A stretch of DNA of 64,000 nt, taken from contig VZSE01002508.1 in assembly GCA_013398275.1 (NCBI GenBank), positions 126,195 to 190,194 of the forward strand, read 5' to 3'. The notes beneath the pieces were generated by a model. It worked only from the letters and a program-made list of their open reading frames with translations, was not told the DNA's origin and made no database searches. The stretch is from Promerops cafer (Eukaryota; Chordata; Aves; Passeriformes; Nectariniidae). This document shows positions 12,618 to 23,446 of the stretch, in pieces; positions within the stretch are counted from its first letter, which is position 1, and the number at the start of each line of letters is the position of its first letter. Both the position numbers and the translations under genes were made by a program.

Positions 12618-15600
12618 CTAAAAGGGACACCATCACGTGATTTATAGCAGCCAAACCTGGAAGCGCAGCAGCCTGCACGCAACCAAAACCTAGTCCCCTA
12701 ACTCACTGAGGTAGCCCAGAGGAACGCCACGTTTCAGACAACTGCACCACTGGCCCCACCGGCCGACCAGAAATCAGAGGTATAGAGTGTTAGCTCCTTT
12801 AAGATCACACCACAGATTAGTAGCAGGCAAAAAGAATCCCAGTGCCCTCAAAACTCTGCCCACTGCAAATCAGATCAACGTAATCAGAAGGCTCCAGATT
12901 TCCCATACCTCTTTCTTACATAGCAGTAGATGATGGCGAGTATTCCACTGGTCAGTATTCCTATACCGATTCCCACAGCAATGTAGCGCTCATAAGAATT
13001 ATGTGCATATGAATTTAGTGTTAAATGTTCACACCTCTCTCCATTATAACCCGCAAGGCACCTACAAAATAAATACACATCATGCAAAAATTATTCAGAA
13101 CTTGTTTTGCTTTCTATTTCAAACACACGCTAGTTTTCATCAGTTTTAAACAAATCACAAATCGTCTAAACAAGGAGGGGCTGAACCTGGTGCTCACTCA
13201 GAACCTCTTCCCTCCACCAAGACTACCAGTTGTCCCAGTTTATCTAGTTTAAAGCTAGCTTGAGTACTGCAGTCACAGCAGCAACGCAGTCTAAACATCC
13301 CCTCGTTGTGCAGGGCGTGGACCAGGAGCACTGTGCTCTGCTGATCCTTAGCTGCTGTAATGTTTGCAAAGGCCAAGGCTGCCCACTATGCATCCTAGAG
13401 AATTGTAAGGACACCCTGGTCCTGATTGGTATGTGGTTGTGGAATAAGAGAGTTGGAGCTGATATGTTGGAAGATCCTGTTCCCTTCTTAGTACTCCCTG
13501 TGAACATCTATTGATTCCTCTACTACTTCAGCACTAGCTGTGATTTGAGACAGCACCATGCAGTGATCTACAAAGCTGTGAATTCTCTCTCTCCCTTCCT
13601 TAGTTTTACACTAGCACAGTACTACAGCCTCGTTAGCAGTCCTGAGGCACCACAGCACTCAGGTCTGCGCCCAAGTTTAATCCTGCAAATACCTGACTGA
13701 CACTGTGAAGCTGCACATGCAGCACATGAAGAATCAATGTCAGTGTCATTTTTGAAGAAGGATATAGTAGGCAGCATTCCTTACTTGCATATGGGCTTCC
13801 TCAGTTCGCTGTGGAATGCACAGAGCCCATTGATACAATAGCTGTGGTGCTCCTCGAGGCAGGTCTGCATCAGCTTCAAGAGCTTTGGCTGCTCTGTATA
13901 ATCTACTGTGAAACAGAATAAAGTCACGTTATGTTCAGGACAAAACATTGTTTGAACATATTTCCACACCTGGAGCAGAACAGACACTGTGTGCAGCAAA
14001 CACTCAGAACGTCAATTTACTGTGCAGTGTCTCGTGAGCTGATGCAGTCAGCACTGAACACAGCAAGCTTCTGAGACAGCTCAGCACAGCTTTGAGACAG
14101 CACAAACTGTAAATAAATCACTTGCTCTTGAGGAACGTGTACAGAAATGACTATGGGAGACTCACACAGGGTAACATCAGCACAGGGTAACATCAGCACC
14201 TGCAATCCAATCAGAAAAACGATCCCAGGAATAGCAGGGGTTTAGGACACAAGGAGAGCACTGCATTATTCTCAGTACCCTTCCCAGTCTGAATTCAATT
14301 AATAGTTAATAATTTTTTCTTTTCCCTATCCCAAGCCCAAGTACTGCATTTCTAGTGCCCCTGCCTGCCAGCCCTGCAGCCATGAGCGAGGATGATGGGT
14401 GGGACTCTGCCCTCCCCTCCCTTCTCCACGGTTTAACGCTAGCTGAGTGCCCCATGACAGCTGTACGCTGCCAAGACCGCCTGGGTGGTTTTGCTGTGCA
14501 AAAGCGCGGTCCACGGCTAGCAGGGTTCTGAACTTGTGCTAAATTCTACACAGCCGGGTCAGCAAGCACACTTCCCGAACAGAAAAGGCTGCCTTATTCC
14601 CTTATTCACGGTGGCTCAAATGGGAATAAAGAAGTCATGGGAACAGGGATGCAGCAGGTGAGGAGAAAGCTCCAAAGCTTCACCATCCCTGCAAGCATCT
14701 GTTCCAACTGGTCTCTCTACCCAGTTACAGGAATCACTGACAGGGTGGGGTGTCCAAGCAATGACTTACTATTTCAGGGGACTGCCTCAGTGACAGCTGA
14801 AGGTGATTTCCTAACCGAGTGCATGTCAACACCAGCTTTCAGTTATGACCACAAGAAAAATAACATCTTGCAGCAAGGTGACATGGTCTGCTCAACAAAG
14901 GTGACTCAACAAAGGCACAGCAAGCAGAACCCTTCCTTTCTGACTAAGGGCTGAATCAAGGTCTGGAGATAGTACAGTCATGGAACCATTGCCATGGACA
15001 GGAGCCTCAAGCCCCATTGAGGGCAACTTGTGATCCCACCACACACTTTTCAGGATTAAGAGCACCGACCCCCTAAATTCCCAATCAAATTCCAGTCTTG
15101 CCATTTAATGGCAGGAACCTCCTTGGTGTGCTTTTCTAAGCCGTTTTGGGGGTTTTTTCCTTCCTCCTCTCTGCAGCTTTATCAGAGATGACAAGCAATG
15201 GCAAACAGCTGCTCTCTCTAGAGCAACACTCAGCTTCAGCTGTGAATGATGTGGTTTGGACACCCAAAAGGCATGATGCTATCGCTGACACTCAGATCAA
15301 ACACAATTCCTTTGAGAGCAGTGCCTCCCAAACCTGACAGAGTAATCAGACTTCCGGCTTAGCATGAGACTTAGGGAGAACAGTTGACAATTCAGGTCTG
15401 CTTGAAAAATGACATGTTGGCTTACTGCACTTGCTCAGGAAAAGCTACAGAGCTCGGAGAAGCATGTCTTGCTTCTAATGGCTGAGAAAAGGGCATCTTA
15501 TCCATCCTTCCATGGAGAAAAAGTTACCCACAAGTTTCTCTTCACACTGTGGGGCCTAGAAACACAATGCAAGGGAGGAAGTTCCTGCTGGCTGGATAGG

Positions 15601-18600
15601 AGCTCCAGTATCCAGCTCTGGCTCTTCTCTGGCTGGCTCTGGGAATGCTGCTGACAACCTCTGGAGACAGGCTTGTTGGCTGAGAGCACAGTCAGCAAAG
15701 GACCAGGCCTTAGAGAGACAGACATCAGCAAAAAGTTAAGAAAGGGCAGTTTTCATGAAGAAAAGACAGATTTTGGGACAAGAGATGGATGACCCTACTG
15801 CTGCACAGGAGAATTGTACGCTGTTCCCTGATGAGGAATGCACTATGGAAAGCATGTGCTCAGCAGAGCTGCAGGGCTCAGCATGCCAAGGAGATCAGGA
15901 TGCCAGGGACTTGTAAAAGCCCATTCTGGTTAGGTCTAAAGTACCTGCAGAACAGCTACCTCAGCTCTGCAGGGAAGAGTTTCAGAAAATACACAGTGGC
16001 ACAGTCACACTTTTCCCAGGAGCCTCCTCAAAAGCTCAGGAACGAACTGTTTTGAATCACCATTTCAGCACAAAGTGCACTAGAAAAATCACTAAAAATA
16101 CCCTTCAATGGGAGCCTTTAGCCAGCATTTCCCACTGCCCAAAGTACCACTCTTCTGCTAGGCCCTGAGAAGGTGTCTATTGCACAGGTTTAGTTTTTCA
16201 TTTCCATCTCTTCCACAAGGGGAAAAAAAAAAATAAACATGAGCAAAGTACAAATTCACACCCCAGAGGCACAAAATCCCCAGCCACCTCTACCCCAACT
16301 TCCACGTCCCAAAATCCCTCCTCGCTCACGCCAGCGCTGCCGAAAGGTGGCAGACTTCCACCTACCCACATCTGCAGGAAACCTGGCTTTGTGCAGGTAC
16401 AGGAACCTCTTCCCTGAGTGCCGCTGTCATTAGAAACCCAGGTCAGCCTGGAGCAGCAGCCTGCCTAGAAAGCACTTGAGACAAACCAACACATTCCTTC
16501 GTTGCCGTCAGGAGGAACAGCTTGGTCCATTGTGGGTGAGATCAGCTATTAAGTCTACACACAAAAATTCCATGTGCTAATTATTTTGACATTGCAGAAG
16601 TACAAATTACCTCTGAAAGAATGAGTCTTGAAAACAAAAAGGATGAGTTCCTAGTCTGCCCTGAGCATTATGTTAATTCCTATCATACTGTCCGCCTAGA
16701 TACTAAACAAGCTCTTGAATAAACAGGCCCATGTGCCCTTTCATGTCACGTGAGGAGAGAGAAACATGCCGTGTAAGCACTTGACAGCTGCCTGCAACTG
16801 AGTCATTCCAATAGATACACATGGCAAGATCTGACTTGAAATCAGGGTTACAGGTACTTGGAAGCCTGGGCTTGCCAAAACTAACAGACTGGCAACAAAA
16901 GGAGTCAGCCAGTAAGACCATGACAGCTCAGTCCCCAAGTATGGTGCATCAGGGAGGAAAGGCAGTGGGAAAGAGGAGGCAGGGAAGGGCTCAGTCCCAG
17001 GTCCAGGGCCTCCTTTACAGGCTGCATGGAACCAGCTGATGGCAATCAAGAGATTCCATTTTTTTCCCTACTCCTGGCTGCCCGTTGTGCTACGAAGGCT
17101 CTCCGTCAGCCCAAACACCACCAAAAGTTCTTTGTCCATGCCTTCCCCCTCCCAGCTAATCGCTGAGCCTAAAATTCCCCGGCCCCAGCACTGGTGACAA
17201 GTAAAGCCTATCTGACATAAAAGAAGGAAACAGACCAGATCTCGTAAATAGCAGGCAAAGAGATTGAGCAGAAATTAATGGTTTTCCACAAACAGCACCT
17301 CAGTCCCCAAAGGACTTGAATCCCACAGAAACGGCCAGTTTCTCCAGAGATACTGAACCAGGAATTCATGTCCTTAGAACTCAGTATTACCCTGGCAGTA
17401 AATCTTACTATGAACTTACAGCACACAGGAATGGAAGCTACCAGGAAGCTGGAGAGCTTCAGTGAGTTTCTGTGGTGTCTTTTTAAGCATTTCTTTTCAA
17501 TCTTCTTTCTGGAAAGGCTGTTTATTAACTTATCACTGGCTTTGTAAGAGGCCCACCAAAATACAATTTTAACTCCCTGTGTAAATGTGTGCTTGAATGT
17601 TTGTGAATTTGATTCTATCTTTGAGTGGAATTCTCTCAAAGGAAAATGCTGGTGGGTCCAGTTGACTACCAGAGCTCCAGCTGCCACAAAGGTTCACAGA
17701 GTACTGCAGACATGGCTGTGACCCTGTAAATAAGCCTCCTCTTTGTTGAAACATGACCCATCGCTGCTCCTGCTTTCTAGAAACAACACAAACAGGGCAC
17801 TTAACGAGCCACAAGGTATTTCCACTTCATTATCCTCCTGTTTGCTGTATGCAGCTCTGCAAAAAACGAGTCACAGACAGACTAAACCAGACCACAGTGC
17901 TGCACTGATAAACCAAAGTAGAGCGGTCAAAAATCAACACCTTACCGACTTCACATGCATACAAGTGTGTATACATTTTTTATATATATATATATATAAG
18001 GAACCCACAGATAGAGTATGTGTATGGATGAATGTATATATAACACTGTACCACTATGAGAGATCAGAAATTAAAATATAACAGCTGGACTTGTTATGGG
18101 AAAATAATAAAAAGCTCATGGATCTACTAAAAAAAGCTTGGAAGACATGCTGTGATGACTTAGAATTAACAGAAGATGATTTGTATGCCTGTTTATATGC
18201 CTTTTAAAGTACAGAGACATTAACAAGTATCGCAGTTAGATTCCTCTCCTCCTTTACTGACCTGCCAAAACCTCATTCCCAGATCACACAGCTCTCTGAA
18301 AGCAATGACATCACCGGCATCTCAGGTAACATCAAGAATGCAGCTGGCAGGATAAACACAGCTCTGCTCTGAGATGTTGGCAGGTAAAAGAGCCTGAGTT
18401 CACATTTCAGTCAGAAAAGAGAAAGGAAGAAGGGAGAGAGCCAGCACTCTGAGGAGGGCTGTGAAAGCCCAGAGAGCCAAAAGCAAAACTGCAACAAAGA
18501 CAGAAACTACTGAGTAACAACTCATGAGAGGCATTGCTGGAAGCTGTGCCTGTTCGTTCTCACTTCTGCGCATTAAGGTGCGCGCTGAGGACAGACACAA

Positions 18601-19585
18601 ACCAAGCACCAGGTAAAAGTAACAGAAATTGCCATCAGAAACCCAGACAATCAGCCTTAAAATGTCTCCTTCAAATAATGACTGAACTTGAGTTAAAGGA
18701 TCCTTCAGCTGCTCATTGCTGAGCCTACCCCAGCTGGGTGGCAGCTCTTACTCCAGAGAGGCTTCAAAGTCTCCATGAAGAAATCAGCTCATCTCACAAA
18801 TAAAACTCACAAATCCAAGAGTGTCCAAGGGCTGGAGCATCACAGCAGCTAACATCACAGATTTTGGCTGAGGTTTTGGTTTGTTGGTTGGGTTTTTTTC
18901 CTAATTGACAGATTAACAGAGACAAACAGAACAAAAAAGCAATACCTTCAGTGTTGTTTTTTGTCCAATTATTCCATAAGTCAGTGCTGAGGGATGAAGC
19001 AGTAATAGCTGACTCTTCACTCAGTGCCCCCATTGCTGTGTAATGCAAATAGATGCTTACTGGAACAGAAAAGCTCAGTATATCTATTCAAGGTTCATTT
19101 CACCCAGAAAGCACTTCATACAAGATGCACTTCAAACAAACCCCAGAGAAGGCAGCAATATAATAACAATTCATTTAAAACACTCTCGCCTCAAACTTCC
19201 TTTTGACACAGCCTAATTACGACTGTGGGACAACAAACGATGGCTTGCAAATTTCCCAAACACAAATCCGTCCTGTTTTCCATTCTATTATCTTGCACAA
19301 TTTACAACACAGATACATGTAACATACTACAACCTTACACCTATTTACCAGTTAAAGTAGCTTATTTTCACAGAGTCTAAATTATACTCTATCAATTAAA
19401 ATTTCATCCAGGTTTCAAATGGCCAAAGCAGCTCTGCTTCGCAACGCCTGTGCACGCCTCCCACCCCACCGCCTGTTTTGGAAGGAGAGAAATACTGTTT
19501 GACAAAGCCTTGCACCTCACAACACAGAAAAGCCTCTTCCAAACCTACCTTTCAGCAAAATATAGATTAGCATTCCAAATGCCAT
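12563..19585 (-). CDS. EPGN: Epigen (epithelial mitogen), EGF-receptor ligand, five coding exons
   Basis: Membrane-anchored growth factor precursor; the family is shed at the cell surface and activates ErbB1. Coding exons in order: 19585-19549, 19035-18946, 13905-13785, 13061-12909, 12617-12563. All introns are GT-AG with matching phases (1, 1, 2, 2). The joined product is 151 residues, against 154 in human. It shows a hydrophobic signal segment (about residues 3-11), two N-glycosylation sequons (N35, N39), one EGF domain with cysteines at 58, 66, 71, 82, 84 and 93, a transmembrane segment at about 110-131, and a short basic tail ending in an LKSPY-type motif shared with mammalian epigen. The EGF core SYCINGLCAFH and the segment GERCEHLTL distinguish epigen from epiregulin and amphiregulin. 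The gene lies head to tail with MTHFD2L, as in mammals. The start is the ATG aligning with the human MAxG start, about 95 bp from a TATA box. Confidence 0.95.
12909..13061 (-). CDS. EPGN: EPGN exon 4 (second half of EGF domain and membrane segment)
   Basis: 153 bases with acceptor TTTTGTAG and donor GAG|GTATGG, phase 2 in and out. It encodes EGF cysteines 5 and 6 (CLAGYNGERC), the juxtamembrane stretch that is cleaved in this family, and a 22-residue hydrophobic helix rich in I/G/L, followed by the stop-transfer residues RKR. Confidence 0.95.
13785..13905 (-). CDS. EPGN: EPGN exon 3 (first half of EGF domain)
   Basis: 121 bases with acceptor TTTCACAG and donor CAA|GTAAGG. It starts in phase 1 and ends in phase 2. 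It encodes EGF cysteines 1-4 with epigen-type spacing. The two halves of the EGF domain are split at the intron position used throughout the EGF-ligand family. Confidence 0.95.
14165..14196. repeat. Tandem 16-bp duplication
   Basis: The unit CACAGGGTAACATCAG occurs twice in direct succession, at 14165-14180 and 14181-14196, inside EPGN intron 2. Confidence 0.95.
17980..17998. repeat. (TA)n microsatellite
   Basis: About nine TA units after a T run in EPGN intron 2. Confidence 0.9.
18946..19035 (-). CDS. EPGN: EPGN exon 2 (N-terminal propeptide)
   Basis: 90 bases with acceptor TTACACAG and donor GAAG|GTATTG, phase 1 at both ends. It encodes a Ser/Thr-rich, glycosylated propeptide with the sequons NWT and NNT. 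The human protein has NWT and NKT at the same place. Upstream intron 513 bp, downstream intron about 5.0 kb. Confidence 0.9.
19549..19585 (-). CDS. EPGN: EPGN exon 1 (start and signal segment)
   Basis: 37 bases encoding MAFGMLIYILLK plus one base, then donor AAAG|GTAGGT. It aligns with the human start and leads in phase into exon 2. The hydrophobic core is short and is followed by a lysine, so the signal peptide is compact. Confidence 0.85.
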
Positions 19586-19672
19586 GGCAGGCAGCAGCTT
19601 TAACACCTTCTCAGGTCTTCTCTCCAGGTGGCTTGCTTGCTCTGCTTATCTGTGCTCCCGTGTTTTCTCTTG

Positions 19673-19713
19673 CACTTATACGCCAGGAAGCGTCATCTCC
19701 TGTTCTCACCAAT
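19673..19713 (-). promoter_or_regulatory. EPGN: EPGN core promoter
   Basis: Reading the minus strand there is a TATAAGTG box (19680-19673) about 90 bp upstream of the ATG. Immediately before it lie an ETS-type GGAAG core (seen on the plus strand at 19683-19690), a CRE-like half site TGACG (19695-19691) and an inverted CCAAT box (19709-19713). The close packing and the position relative to exon 1 support a short TATA-type promoter. Binding by any factor is inferred only from motif matches. Confidence 0.55.
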
Positions 19714-21795
19714 CAAGAAAAGGTGCATCTGGTAACAACCTAACCCCCGGGGCAACCACACATTTATTTAGGAAACTGCTATTATCTAGCAATGGCATCA
19801 GGTTTTCTTTTGAAACCCTGGTTTCCTATTACCTGTGGGCATAAAGGTACAGTTTTAGAGCGAGACCCGGAATCTGACAGAGCAGAAAAACAAAAAAACA
19901 GCACAACAAAGGTGAGCCAAACAAAACACAATGCGAAAATGTGGTGTTTCCTTCCCTTCAAAACGTAGGTCTTAGATTACTTCCAGGAGGATATTCACCC
20001 TCAGGATGCTGCACTGGAGTTCAGAGTTCAGAGACCCTGCTGTGCTAATGTTCCTCCCCTGGTCCTCCCTGTCCCTGAGTCCCTGCCATCCAGGAGAGGA
20101 ACTGCGGGAACAGCGAGTGCCGAGATTAGGAAACGATCAGAGACAAAGATAATGGATGGTGCTCTTCATCAGTGACTGCCAGCGGGAGGCCTTTGATCCC
20201 AGGCCCTGCAAGCCTCAGGGCTGTGCTAATCACTTTCCATTCAGCCTGGCTGCGCACAGCCCTGGAAGCAAGGCAGCCCACTGGCCGGTGCGAGGCTGTG
20301 GGATTGCTGGCTGGAGCTGCAGGGCACAAGTCCAGAGCTGGCCAGGCACAGACACTGAGGAAACACAGACTGAAAGAGCAGGTAAACTGCTGCCCCCTGT
20401 AGCAGTAGATCCCTTCATTTCTGCCAGAAAAGCCAATCTCTGCCTCTCCAAGAAGTGACTATGCTTAATGAAAACAATCATACTTTTCTACATAAAGCGT
20501 TTGCAGGGTCTCTAGAACAGACTTGTCAAACACGCTTCTTTGTACTAAACCACTCTCCACAGCTCCAAACACTGTCCAGCTTCCTTGGTCACAGGCAGCT
20601 TGGAACAAGTAGGACTGGTCTCTCTGAAGGGTACTGATGTGCCCAGACTAGAGCAGGTAATTGGAAAAGCCCGGTTCAGTAACACACAGAGACATCAACA
20701 ACCTGCCTGACCGAAGGAGAGCTGCTACATACTTCACCTCAGCAACAACTCTCACTTCCTCAACTGCGAGCTCCAAGCAACAAAAACGTTTCACAATTTT
20801 TATATTTTAAAATCAAAAGTCTTCTAATAAGTGCCCTGGTAACTCTGGTCAGCTCAAGTTCTCCCTCTCCACTGCATTCTCCTCAATGATCTGTAGCATT
20901 ACATCTAACCACTTCACATGTTAAGGGAAAAACACAAGCTAGTTATGCATATTTTAATTGCACGTTTTCCTGCTCATGGACTGCATTCCAGGAGGCTTTC
21001 CCCTTCCTTTGCTATCCTGAATTACTGCATGCCTGCACACTGATTGAGTGCAACTTGCACACTCCCTGGACGGACAGGAGTGTTTATGCCTACCTGGATA
21101 ACTTCTGCTATCAGTCCCAAGCAGGGATGAGGTTTGTGAGCCTTGCTTTCAACACCCAGCTGCACAATGGCAGTTTAATCTGGCCTGAATCCGAGCGAGG
21201 CTTTGTCATGAGGCAACACAGTGGGTGCGGTAGGCCTGGGACAAGGCTGCAGTGGGCAAGGCCGTGCTCTGCCTGCCGCAGGGCGTTTGTCCTTGGACAA
21301 ACCTTGACCAGGTCGGGCACACCGGCCTGCTTTTTGGGTTGTCTAATGGGCCCTTTTCTCTGGATGCTCCTTCTGGATGTTCTCCCAGCGGAGAGCACTC
21401 TCACAGACGCCCCTAGCAGCTCTGCAGACAGCAAGCTGGGGAGCCAAGCCCGGGCCTCACCGGCTGTGCTGTAATGCTAACCCAGCTACCACAGGATAAA
21501 GGGAAAAGGCTTGCGATGCACAATGACCTGCTTGCAGGGCATGATACAGGCAGGCTCCCTCAAGGGACACAAGCATGGTGCCACAAATGGTTATTCTGCC
21601 AAAAAACACAGAGATGATCAGAGTTCAATCAAAGAAAACAAACAGCAGTGCAAACAGACGGACACAGCAATGACCGAACCTGCAGGGTCTCCACACTCGC
21701 TGTGCTTCCAACACACAATAAACAAAGGAAAAACACAAGCATGCCCCAAACCACATCAACACCCTCCAGTAAGACCAAGGTAACAGTGAACAAGT
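19714..21795. other. Intergenic DNA between MTHFD2L 3' end and EPGN promoter
   Basis: About 2 kb of unassigned sequence. It contains an open stretch of 139 codons (plus strand, 21055-21474) in a locally GC-rich patch. It shows no recognisable domain, and its length is compatible with chance. An 18-bp near-perfect palindrome lies at 21285-21302. Confidence 0.5.
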
Positions 21796-21801
21796 TTTAT
21801 T
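21796..21801 (-). terminator. MTHFD2L: Candidate MTHFD2L polyadenylation signal
   Basis: First canonical AATAAA that I find on the minus strand after the MTHFD2L stop (23334-23336), implying a 3' UTR of about 1.5 kb. The sequence between is AT-rich with no open frame. Non-canonical signals nearer the stop are possible. Confidence 0.3.
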
Positions 21802-23333
21802 CCATCTCTCAGTCATGGGTTGATCAGTCCAAGTACAGTCTCCATAGGTGCCTTCATCCTCCTACCACTTATATTACCATAAATTTATATTACCACTTAC
21901 ATTTAAAAAGACAAGCGTCTGCACTATTGACATCATATTTACTAACAATCCTGTCAAAATTCTGCAAACACTGCGCTCAAGCAAACTCTCAAAATCCACC
22001 ACAAGAACAGTCAGCACAGAAATGATGCTCCACCTTGACTTCATTATCACACTAAGTGCATTTTTCCCTTTAAGGGCAATAGAACTTAGCCTTAGTCTTT
22101 TTCCTTCCCCTTCCAAGCTATCCATAGCCCACTAGCAAACACTTGAGGCTCCCGATGAAAACAAACTGGTAATCCCAGCTGAGATACAAACATGGAGAAG
22201 TCCAAACTGTCTACCACTGCCTCAGTGGGAATGTCACCAGGTGCATGCACTCAGCTGATCTGGCACCTCAGTAGTAACTCCACTACAACTTTTTGCACTG
22301 CATAGGACTGCTGCAGATCCATACAGGAACCAGCTTGGGGAATAGAAATATACTGATCTTATCCCAAAAGCTCTTCTCTAACCAGCAAAATACTGTGGCC
22401 ATTGAAGGCTTACAACAGGGGCTAAAAAAAACCCCTCTTCATGCAGTTTCAAAAAATAAGAGAATAATTAAATGGCTTAAAGTTCCAACACAAATATTTC
22501 ACGGAAGATAAAGTTTTGGTTTTCTCCTCCTCTTCATCTCCTGACACACTACATATGTTGTATGTATATAGTAATTTTTACTACATTCCACTCAAATCCA
22601 TTCAATTCAATTCTATGCCATTCAACTTAAATCAAATTCAGCCCAGTCAGCTGTTCAGGTTTGAGGAGTTTTTGTGAGATTGTGGTATTATGCACCAAAA
22701 CAATTTGTCCAGACATGGAAAAAAAATAATTCCAGCCTCAGTTTTGACTACTTATTCATGCTTACCTCTTGCAGACATTTAAAGTTAGAATTTCACCAGC
22801 ATTCAAGCTTACAAAACTATTTTAAAACATTTACTGAACATTTGCATTCATGTCAACATCACTGCCTGGCCACTGCTAGCTCTTCATGTTCAAAAAAATA
22901 TTTAAGGACTCTGAACTACATCCAGAGTGCTTAGTGACCTCAGAACCTAAACCATGTATTTAAAAGATAACTAGCATATCTCAGTTTTTATATTGTTTGA
23001 ACAGGTCCCAAGTGTTTACAAGACCTTGATAACTGCCCCAATACATAGGTACAGCTGTAATTTATGCTTCATTCCTCATTCTCAAACACGTAATTGACCA
23101 CCACCACCAATATCCTTGCATAGGCTGCATTCTCCAAGTCATTTTTGCTCACAATAAGTCAGTAGGAGGTAAGACAAAGTATTTGAACATTTTATAAACC
23201 ATCAGATTAAACATATCTGACATGAAAAAATAAACACAATGTAGAAATAAATATATTTGTAGTAAAAAATAAATGTTTTGTGTATCAATAAATAGAACAA
23301 CTCAGACTCTTCTTCCAAGGTAACCCGTTTGCT

Positions 23334-23446
23334 CTAGTAAATGAGCTTTTTAGTGACCAGGAGTGTGTTCTTCAGGAGCATTGCAACAGTCATAGGTCCT
23401 ACCCCTCCCGGCACTGGAGTGATAAAGGCAGCCTTCTTCTTCACTT
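23334..23446 (-). CDS. MTHFD2L: MTHFD2L exon 8 (last coding exon)
   Basis: The acceptor is TTCTCTTAG, the first two bases complete a Glu codon, and TAG is at 23336-23334. It carries the family signature PGGVGPMTVAMLLKNT. The preceding intron is the longest, about 7.1 kb. Confidence 0.97.

Larger units (their letters stand above)
12618..19548 (-). other. EPGN: EPGN introns
   Basis: Introns are 19036-19548 (513 bp), 13906-18945 (about 5.0 kb), 13062-13784 (723 bp) and 12618-12908 (291 bp). The long second intron holds a tandem 16-bp duplication (14165-14196) and an AT dinucleotide run near 17980-17998. I see no nested gene. Confidence 0.8.

Noticed and set aside
21055..21474. 139-codon open frame on the plus strand between EPGN and MTHFD2L
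   Set aside because: No recognisable motif, no splice or promoter context, and the antisense frame is equally open, which points to base composition.
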